NCBI GenBank assembly: GCA_947044365.1
Contig: OX345639.1
Span: forward strand, 8,570,718 to 8,634,717
Origin: Petrosia ficiformis
Lineage: Eukaryota; Porifera; Demospongiae; Haplosclerida; Petrosiidae
Direction of reading: 5' to 3'
DNA length: 64,000 bases
Positions 47,901-59,900 of this stretch are shown here, one piece after another. The position numbers were made by a program, and so were the translations under genes. Position 1 is the first letter of the stretch. Each line of letters begins with the position of its first letter. Below the pieces are notes generated by a model that was not told the origin of the DNA, did no database searches, and saw nothing but the letters and a program-made list of their open reading frames with translations.

Positions 47901-50900
47901 ATATATATATTAGACTACTGGTCCATTATTAATGGATTACTGGTACATTGTCTAGTGGACTATTAGTCTATTGTGTATTAGACTACTGGTCCATTATTAA
48001 TGGATTACATTGTCTACTGGTCCATTGTTGAGTGGACTCTATATCTATTGTATATTAGACTACTGGTCCATTATTAATAGATTACATTGTCTACTGGTCC
48101 ATTGTTGAGTGGACTCTATATCTATTGTATATTAGACTACTGGACCATTGTATATTAGACTACTGGTCCATTATTAATGGATTACATTGTCTACTGGTCC
48201 ATTGTTGAGTGGACTCTATATCTATTGTATATTAGACTACTGGTCCATTGTATATTAGACTATTAGACTACTGGTCCATTATTAATGGATTACATTGTCT
48301 ACTGGTCCATTGTTGAGTGGACTCTATATCTATTGTATATTAGACTACTGGTCCATTATTAATAGATTACATTGTCTACTGGTCCATTGTTGAGTGGACT
48401 CTATATCTATTGTATATTAGAGACTACTGGTCCATTGTATATTAGACTACTGGTCCATTGTCCTGTAGACTATTGGTCCATTTTCTTTGTAATGGTATAG
48501 ATTTCTATTTGTTTAATTATTATAGAGTTGGATATAGTGTGAAGAAGAAACTACAAGGAATGGATCTATATAAGGTTATTAACTAATGAGTACTCATTAA
48601 TTTTATAATTATTATGTTATATTTTAGGATCGTGCTAGTCAAATTTCTGCTATTGAAGCTACTTTTGAAGCAGCCAAGAAACCAGTAAGTCTGTTAGCAG
48701 AACAAAACCTATTTATATACTGTACGATACACTGTATTATATACTGTACTATACAATACTACTATAGTATATTATAATGTACTATATACTGTACAATACA
48801 CTGTACTATACTGTATTATACTGTACTATATATTGTACAATACACTGTACTATACTGTATTATACTGTACTATATACTGTACAATACACTGTACTATACT
48901 GTATTATACTGTACTATATACTGTACAATACACTGTACTATACTGTATTATACTGTACTATATACTGTACAATACACTGTACTATACTGTGTTATACTGT
49001 ACTATATATTGTACAATACACTGTACTATACTGTATTATACTGTACTATATACTGTACAATACACTGTACTATACTGTATTATACTGTACTATATACTGT
49101 ACAATACACTGTACTATACTGTATTATACTGTACTATATACTGTACAATACACTGTACTATACTGTATTATACTGTACTATATACTGTACAATAAAATGT
49201 ACTATACTGTATTATACTGTACTATATACTGTACAATACACTGTACTATACTGTATTATACTGTACTATATACTGTACAATACACTGTACTATACTGTAT
49301 TATACTGTACTATATACTGTACAATACACTGTACTATACTGTATTATACTGTACTATATACTGTACAATACACTGTACTATACTGTATTATATTGTACTA
49401 TATACTGTACAATACACTGTACTATACTGTATTATACTGTACTATATACTGTACAATACACTGTACTATACTGTATTATACTGTACTATATACTATACTG
49501 TATTATACTGTACTATATACTGTACAATAAAATGTACTATACTGTATTATACTGTACTATATACTGTACAATACACTGTACTATACTGTATTATACTGTA
49601 CTATATACTGTACAATACACTGTACTATACTGTATTATACTGTACTATATACTGTACAATACACTGTACTATACTGTATTATACTGTACTATATACTGTA
49701 CAATAAAATGTACTATACTGTATTATACTGTACTATATACTGTACAATACACTGTACTATACTGTATTATACTGTACTATATATTGTACAATACACTGTA
49801 CTATACTGTATTATACTGTACTATATACTGTATAATACATTGTACTATAAAATGTACTATAAAATGTACTATACTGTATTATATTGTACTATATACTGTA
49901 CAATACACTGTACTATACTGTATTATACTGTACTATACAATACACTCTACTATACTGTACTATACTGTACTGTATAATACTGTACTATACTGTATTGTAC
50001 TATACTGTACTGTATTGTACTGTAGTGTACTATACTATATACTATACTGTATTATACTATAGTAATATCAACACAAGATGTTTATTTTCCATTGATATTT
50101 ATTATCAAGTTGATTAACACAAAGTTTATCACAATTCCAGACAGTTTATATTAATTGCCTCAATATTTTGTATCAATATTGATATCAATTAACCACATAT
50201 ATCCTATCACATGACTTGTACTCCACAAGGTGTTATTGATCACGTGACCTAATGAACTATACATGTAATTATGATGTAAGGGTATTTTATGTACGAGGAA
50301 GGATCAGCTTACATGTACTTAAATAATTAATTTATAAATATTCATTTTTATAAAATATATCTTTGATGTATATCCACAAGTAGCCAAATATATCGTATGG
50401 TTTCATTTCCTTTACCTGGTTCACAGATCATTGACCATTACAGTAAACCAGGAGTGAAAGCCAAACAAGTTTTACCGCTATTTCCTGATTTTCAAGTGAG
50501 AAATAATAGTTTTAAATTCTCCATCCCCTCTTGATCACCTGTGAATGTATTTTTTTAAATATACATGTAGCTCTGGCGGCTACCATTTGCTCAAGTAATA
50601 TTTGATACGGATCCTGCTGTAATAGGTAAAAATGAGGCAACACAAATAGAAGAGATGTCACATGCTATGATTAGGTAATACATGTACATGCATATGATAT
50701 TAAGTTTACATACTATCACTGTACTTCTATTAAGTACAGTGTACTTTGTGAGTGAAGTGCACTGTACTTTTGAATGTACTACACAGTATTATACCTTAGT
50801 ACTATGCTATCACATACAAATGTAAAGGGAATTCACACATTACTATGATTACTGTACAAAATAGTACTATAGTACTACTTAGAAGTACAGTTGACTATCA

Positions 50901-53900
50901 CCTTATTCCCATTATAATGTGTAAACTTAATAAAGTCAGGTACTGTACATGTACTATGATGTACATACATACATGTACTACATACATTGAAATACTTAAC
51001 AAGATATACATTTGAGAGTTTTTGATATGCACGAGCCAAATTGGCTCAGCAATGGTTAGTATGTGCACTATTGGGAATACATCTTGAGGCAATTAACAAA
51101 GAGTTAATACTGTTAGTGATAATATAATCATAATTACCTGCGCTATCTAGCCCAAAGAGAAAACTGTGCAGTGCCAAATAAGAAGCTCTTTTCAAAAATA
51201 CTGATAATATATTATGTATGTATGTATGGAGATGAAAGTATCTCTGTGATTGCTTAGTTTATAAACAGTGTTTTTGATAAGCTTATATGGTGCACCATTG
51301 GCCCAAAGAGCATCTTATTTGGCACTGCACAATTCTCTCTTTGGGCCAGTGGCACAGTTAATTATGACACTAACAGCATTAACTGTTTGTTAATTGGCTC
51401 AAGATATATTCCCAATGGAGCACACACTAGCCATTGTTGAGCCAATTTGGCCCATGTTTCAAAACCTGTCAAAAACTTTGTTTATAAATGATCATTGCTG
51501 ACTTTTTCAATGGCTGAAATCTAACCTATTATAGTTATTTCTATTCCCAAGTATCTTCCATAAAAGGGTTTTCAACTGGTTTAGTTATTAGTTTCTACAA
51601 ACTGTTCTTTTCCAGCTGGCACTGTAGCTCAAGTGTACATTGTACATGCTTTTATTTGCCACTCCAATTAATCAACTGAGCTCACTCTTTCCTTTATTTG
51701 ATTTGTCTCGTTCTCCCTTCCTCTCTCTCACTCTCCTTCCTTCACACACTCTCTCTGTCTCTCTGTCTCTCTGTCTCTCTCCTCCCCACACATACTAGAG
51801 GTATGATGGATGAGAATAATGAACAATTTGTGGCATACTTCTTACCAACAAGAGACACTATTCTCAAGAGAAAAGAAGATGAGGAAGTATCTTCATTATA
51901 CAGACAAGAAGAAGAGTATGAAATATATACACACATACAAACACAATCTATTGTTGTTATCACAACAATAACCATATTCGTTCCCTGGAAATGTCATTAA
52001 AGCTATTTTTCTACAAATAATAATGATTTTAATTTTATGGGTGTGGTCTCCATATTAGAATATACAGTGGAACCCCTCTATTGCGGACAGCATTGAGACA
52101 AATATAAGTGTCCTGATTACAGGAGTGTCCTCATTTCAGGGGTGAATTTATATTATAAAGCACAGTTTAGAACATTTGTAAGTGTTCTTAATACAGGGGT
52201 GTCTTCATTTCAGGGTGTCCGGGTTTCACTATAGAAGCTTGAGAATGGGAAATGGTATATATCTGAAAGATAACTTCAAAAAAGATCCTAAAGACTGCCT
52301 CAAACCAGTCACTTTGTAGTTGTACAAGAGTTATGTGTTTATTATTGTGTGTTCTCCATTCTTAACTTCTATAACAAAGTAATGAATGTATATACGTATG
52401 CATGGTATGTGCTGGTAATGTGCATGTATGTGTGTGTGTGTGTATTTATGTATGTATATATGTATGCATGGTATGTGCTGATAATGTGTGTGTATGTATG
52501 TATATATGCAGAGGTGTGGAGACATTGAGCCAACTACCGGACATTTTGATCTATTTTCATCACTCTTGTCCTGCTCCCCATATACATGTACTTTGTATAC
52601 AGCTCAGTTTCAAATTACAGGACATTTTCTAGATTTATCGGACAATGTCCTGCATGACTGGCTGTTTCCATACCACTTGTGTATGTGCATGCATGTGTGT
52701 ATGTACATGTATGTATTGTATATACATGTATGTGATTGTGCTATATGTACATATATGTGTGTCAATAAAAAATCATCATACAGTACAGTAATTACTCGGT
52801 AGTTTCATTATCACACTACAGTACTTCAAAAGTGGTTTGACAGTAATTGGTGTACTTGTCAATTGAACACCACAGTAGTGAGACAGTAGTTACTATACTA
52901 TACTGACAGTAGAACTAAGATAATTACTGTTACAGTATGGTGACATTTTATTGACATATACTATATATATATCATATATGTACATGTATATATGTTCACA
53001 AGTAATATATCATATCCTACAGTGTATGTATAGACGATATGTGTTGTAATATACCAAATGCTTTCTTCAACTGGTGATTTACAAATGATTACAAAATTCA
53101 TTTTTCTACTATGGTTTTTGTTATGCTGTACAATGATGTACATATACATATAGATACATGAAAGGAATGTTTTGGAAACAGAAGCTCAATATGCACACAA
53201 ATAATTACTACAATGATTATAATTTAGATAGTAACAGAAAAATTGTGGATGTATTTATCATTTAAATGACTATTAGCATATATTTTTAACACTTCCTGTC
53301 CAAGTATGCTCATTCACATTCACTATGACCTCCGAAAAGAGCTAATGAGTTTAGTTTGGAATGATCAACAATCTTTTTACCTGCACCATTTTAATATAAT
53401 TATCCTTCCTGTTCTTTTTTGTGTATGTCAAATTTCTGCTTCGTTATTGAGTTATAGTATAATCATGTATTAACCTTATGACATTATGATATTACGTATA
53501 AAGTCATCACATCCTAATTTTTGAGGTCATTGTGAATGTTAACAGAGTTTATGCAAAATACAGATCTTCATCAAAAGACTATACTACCAAAAGTTAATTA
53601 CTACACATGATCTGCTTTTGTATCTAAACTAATATTAATATTTTATTCTCATATAATTATAATAGTTAATAATTATCATGTTTACATATATGAAATAGAT
53701 ATAGGATGTATACACATGGACTATAAGGTTTCTGTAAATAGGAATGTAACACAACTGACAAAACTGAAACATTTTTTTGTATAAATATTTTTTGTGCATG
53801 CATAGATAACATACATGTACACACACCTGGCATGTTATTATTACTACCTGCCCACGATAGCAGCCACTAGTCAGGAATAACGCCCTCAAATAAATTAACC

Positions 53901-56900
53901 ACTTCCAAAATTAGGTATATACTGGATAAACAAATCTGACCACTATTCTAAATAATGTGGTTAGAATACAATATATGACATCATTAAATCAATTAGTATC
54001 ATAATTATCATGTACAGTATATATGTCAATAAAATGTCACCATACAGTAACAATAATTACCTTAGTTCTACTGTCAGTATAGTATAGTAACTACTGTCTC
54101 ACTACTGTGGTGTTCAATTGACAAGTACACTAATTACTGTCAAACCACTTTTGAAGTACTGTAGTGTGATAATGAAACTACTAAGTAATTACTGTACTGT
54201 ATGGTGACATTTTATTGACATATACTGTACATGTAAGTATATGTTGAACCCATGTAAGTGTGGTCTATCCACTCCAAGGCAAAGCCGATGAGTGGATAGA
54301 CCACACTTACATGGGGTTTAACACATTTAGACTCCTTGCCCACACTCTGATTTGTATTTATACATGTACATGTACATGTACATAACAGCAATGACTTTAT
54401 AACCATAACTGTATTCAGAGTCCAAGTTTAACTAACGAAACCTTTCTGTTGAAGTGGTTGACAAAATGTAACAGTTTTTGGAGATTATGACTACATCTAG
54501 TTGCCATGGCAATGGAGTCTAATGTATAATAACACACTTTTATACAATTAATATAATTATGGTATTAACTCAAATACTCTCATCATATTACTATTGACGT
54601 CAACATTAAAACATGATATGATACAGATGTATTATGGAAATAAGACTGTATCAGATTAAAATAATTCATAATGTCTCACATAATTCAGTTACTATATAAC
54701 GTCTCACATTATAATGTATGGATTTGTCTCTACTCTAGGTATGAGTATCGATTGACTAAAGAGTATAACTGGAATGTAAAGAATAAAGCTAGTAAAGGCT
54801 ATGAGGTATTATATATGACTGGTATATGATAATAGTGTATAGTATAGACTATGAGGTATTATATATGACTGGTATATGATAATAGTGTATAGTATAGACT
54901 ATGAGGTATTATATATGACTGGTATATGATAATAGTGTATAGTATAGACTATGAGGTATTATATATGACTGGTATATGATAATAGTGTATAGTAAAGGCT
55001 ATGAGGTATTATATATGACTGGTATATGATAATAGTGTATAGTATAGACTATGAGGTATTATATATGACTGGTATATGATAATAGTGTATAGTAAAGGCT
55101 ATGAGGTATTATATATGACTGGTATATGATAATAGTGTATAGTATAGACTATGAGGTATTATATATGACTGGTATATGATAATAGTGTATAGTATAGACT
55201 ATGAGGTATTATATATGACTGGTATATGATAATAGTGTATAGTATAGACTATGAGGTATTATATATGACTGGTATATGATAATAGTGTATAGTATAGACT
55301 ATGAGGTATTATATATGACTGGTATATGATAATAGTGTATAGTATAGACTATGAGGTATTATATATGACTGGTATATGATAATAGTGTATAGTAAAGGCT
55401 ATGAGGTATTATATATGACTGGTATATGATAATAGTGTATAGTATAGACTATGAGGTATTATATATGACTGGTATATGATAATAGTGTATAGTATAGACT
55501 ATGAGGTATTATATATGACTGGTATATGATAATAGTGTATAGTATAGACTATGAGGTATTATATATGACTGGTATATGATAATAGTGTATAGTATAGACT
55601 ATGAGGTATTATATATGACTGGTATATGATAATAGTGTATAGTAAAGGCTATGAGGTATTATATATGACTGGTATATGATAATAGTGTATAGTATAGACT
55701 ATGAGGTATTATATATGACTGGTATATGATAATAGTGTATAGTATAGACTATGAGGTATTATATATGACTGGTATATGATAATAGTGTATAGTATAGACT
55801 ATGAGGTATTATATATGACTGGTATATGATAATAGTGTATAGTATAGACTATGAGGTATTATATATGACTGGTATATGATAATAGTGTATAGATATTTGC
55901 TTCCTTTTATTTAGGGAAAGTATATTTGTATTTCATCTTTGTTGAAATATTGTTACAAGTTTGGAATGAATGTGTGAACTCATGATGTATTAGAATGTTA
56001 CAAATATTTTGAATAATTGCACATAATTTTGGAAAAGGGACCTTCTCCCACAAATATTTTTGGTCAAACACTAATCTTTAATCGCTCATTGTTCCACCAG
56101 TTTTGTTCAGAATGAAGTTTGTTATTCATGACAAGCTATTATTAATATTCTTATATGTCATTTTACCTCAATAATAATAATAATTAAAGCATTTGATCAA
56201 AATTATTTATTATACCAGACAAAGTCCCTCTTTGAGAATTACGACACATTCAAAGGATTATAACCAGTGAACTATGAAATATATTAATTTCTTGAATCAT
56301 TCTCTACTCATAAACATGTAAATTTTGAGAGTATTTAAATTTTAATGTACTGTTTAGATCGCTCTGTTGTTTAATTTATATTTTTCTTCTGTCATTAGGA
56401 AACTTATTTCTTTGTCATACGACCAGGCGATGGTGTGTTCTATAATGAAATAGAGACCAGGTTAGAAGAATGTGGTATACAGTATATGTCAATAAAATGT
56501 CACCATACAGTAACAGTAATTACCTTAGTTCTACTGTCAGTATAGTATAGTAACTACTGTCTCACTACTGTGGTGTTCAATTGACAAGTACATCAATTAC
56601 TGTCAAACCACTTTTGAAGTACTGTAGTGTGATACTGAGTAATTACTGTACTGTATGGTGACTTTTTATTGACATATACTGTAAATAGTCCAGTAAACCT
56701 CTTTGTGAGAATTTAACTGAATGAAGAGTCTAAAATTGGACGGCATTGTTTACAAATTTTGCATTACGGAATGGTCTATAAAGTGGAACCTCCCTATATC
56801 AGACACCATTGGGACCAAGTAAATTGTCCTAATTACAGAGGTTGTCCTCATTTCAAGAGTGAAGTTATATTATAAAGCACAGTTTGAGACAACTTTGAGT

Positions 56901-59900
56901 GTCCTCATTACAGGGGTGTCCTCGGAGCTTGGAATAGAGAGGTCCATTATAATATCAAATCATGATGCATTGTATTTAATGAGTAGTACATTATAAACAG
57001 GTAGTTACTATCTTACCAGAGAATTGTTGTACAAAGCTTGAAACATTCACAAAAATTACACAACTCTTCTACATGTAGTCATGTACATGTGTACATGTGT
57101 ATGTGACATCTCAATCATTGATCATGAAGTAAACATTGTGATATTACTCCAACATTCCAATGGGACAAAATTATGACTAGCTTGTTGTAAAATTGTCAAA
57201 AGGTATAGATGGTACAAAGACGAGTAATTCCATACCTCTTTGTGAGGAGGGGGAACTATCAATCATGCAGTACTTGATATAAATTTTTAAAATGTCCAGC
57301 AGAAACATCTGGACAAAACAATGTTTGACAAGCTGGTTATGAATTTTGTCCAGAAAACCAATATTGTACCATTATGGCTTATGAGTAACTAGGCCATGAC
57401 TGCTCTTGACTAATAATTAACCTTGCTGTGAGGTTGCATTATTTTTATAACTAATCAGACAATTTAGCCAGTTAATTGCTGGACGTTATTTTGAGCACTG
57501 ATCACATGATCATCATGTGTAACCTCTGCTGGGAAAAATACGCTATTCAAAGGTTGCTTCTGGTTGCTTTTGTGGTCCAGAAGGCCTTTTAGCAGAGATA
57601 CATGTATTATTACATGTTGAAGTACATTTGGTCTGAATTATAGCGGAGGACTCAAGGGAAAATCTCTCTCCCTGCTGTATGAAACCCGAATACATTAATA
57701 ACGCTCTAGTAAATTAGTTCTAATCTATGTCAATTTGATATACCTCATTAATTATTAGAGTCGTGTTTTAGTGACTAATAATGTAACAGACGTCAATTAT
57801 AATTGCGTTGTTAATTTACAGCACTACCATTATACAATATCCTATTTTGGTAGTCATTACATACGCTTCTACAATATGTGTTGTCTAGCTTTTTGGTATG
57901 TCTGATTAACTTTTTTTTTTTAATTTCCTTTGACCATTGAACTGTTCATGACTGTTCCAGACTCATCCCCAGACCTAGCCTCATACCCAGGCTCTCTGAT
58001 ATTACTATATTGACTTTAAATACTTACTGTTTTGCCAATAATTTGACTATTGAACTGATCTAGACTATTCTCCAATGCTGACATGCATTTAGACTCATCC
58101 TCAGACCTAGCCTCATACCCAGGCTCTCTGATATTACTATATTGACTTTAAATACTTACTGTTTTGCCATTTATTTGACCATAGAGCTGATCTAGACTCA
58201 TCCCCAATGCTGACATACATTTAGACTCATCCTCAGACCTAGCCTCATACCCAGGCTCTCTGATATGGATTTTAAATGTTTACTGTTTTGCCATTTAATA
58301 CAACAAGCTAACAACATTGCTATCTGAGAAATTAAATTATAGTTCTTTTTGGATACCAAAGTTCATTTACTTCCTTTTCAAAATGGCTGAATAGTGAGTA
58401 TAACGTTAAGCAATGCACAGACTACAGAGCAGTATTCTCACCAGGATTGTATAATTAGATTTATGAATTAGTCAATATGAGTGTAACATTATTTTCCATT
58501 AAGCTATAAACGTGTTAGTAATATATAGAAGGGTACAGCACCCTAATATAGGAGTAGAACCCTGGATAATTAAGAGTGTAGCAATGAGCTTAGTAGGGTG
58601 CTAGTAATATACAGAAGGGTGCATCACCATACTATAGGAGTCTAGTGAGAACCCTGTATAATGAAGGGTGTAGCATTAATTATCAGTGAGCTAAGAACGG
58701 TACTAGTAATATACAGAAACTATAGGGGTCTAGTGAGAATCTCCTAATCCAAAGGTCACCTTTTCCCACGTCACATAATCCGATACACATTGGTTGGCAA
58801 TGATTCAATTTGTTGACATACAAAGTGGAACTTGATATAAACAAAACAGCAATGTGCATACTATCCAGTACTATATATGTACATGACTGTGTGTTTGTGT
58901 ACAAACAACTATGTTCTATATTATGGTATGCTATGGATTGAGTGGGTGCATTTAGAATTTTTCTATTTGCGCTACAGGGTCAAAGTTATTCAATTCACTA
59001 TCATCAGTCAGGTTTTAGTTAATAATAAAATCTCTGCTGTACTTCCTCTTCAGGAAGTTGAAATAACCTAGTGTACACATCAACATGCTTGTTTCATGCT
59101 TATGGTTTCTAATCTCAGTAATTTCTTTCATTGAAGTTTGCCTAATGTAAATAGTGACTGGTTCTAGTTGGTTTGTTTATACTTACATCAGGAGCTCGTT
59201 TAAAACCAGGCCAAACATGTCTTGAAAACATTTAACCTAGTTAGAATGCTCCACTGTGTAAACAGTGTTCCCTTCCTGTTAATTACATGTATGTTTAACT
59301 TGAGTGAAGTTTTAAAGAAGTACTTTAGTTCAGCAACAATCTGTGTACTAAGACTAGAGTTACACTTAGACATAGCTCTAGTACTCAGAGTACATGGAAT
59401 AGCAAAGACTCTAGTGATGTCAGAACCCTTTTTAGGATTGACCAAAAGATCAGAGATTTCTCTCTAAACCCTATATACACTCTAGCTCTTGATAAACTTT
59501 TAGTTTTAGGCCACATGTAGATGTAGATGTAAAACTTCTAGAATTAGGTAGACGTTATGCATTACATTGTACTTCAGTCTTGTACAGGCCTTTTGACATT
59601 GGCACAGCAATCTGGAGTCACTCCAATTGAATGCAATTATTTGTGTTCACACCTTAAAGTGTATTCTAAATTGAATCTTGATTCAATCATTCCATTTCAA
59701 ATGGAGGTTTGAAAATGTATTCAATCAAGATTATAATAGTTGCTATGGAAACTAAACACTTACATAACTAAACAAACTTTAACAGCGTGATCAATCTGGA
59801 TTCACTGTACCAAACTGGATAGTTGATACAGCATCAATCTAGATTCACTGTACCAAACTGGATAGTTGATACAGCATCAATCTAGATTCACTGTACCAAA

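Noticed and set aside
48777..49706. A 309-codon open frame and its overlapping companions
   Set aside because: Made only of Tyr, Cys, Ile, Leu, Val, Thr, His, Gln and Asn from a 44-bp tandem repeat; no domain, inside a PAF1 intron.
59200..59467. Overlapping 81-codon frames on both strands
   Set aside because: Contain a dispersed repeat shared with 39360-39460; no family match or splice evidence.
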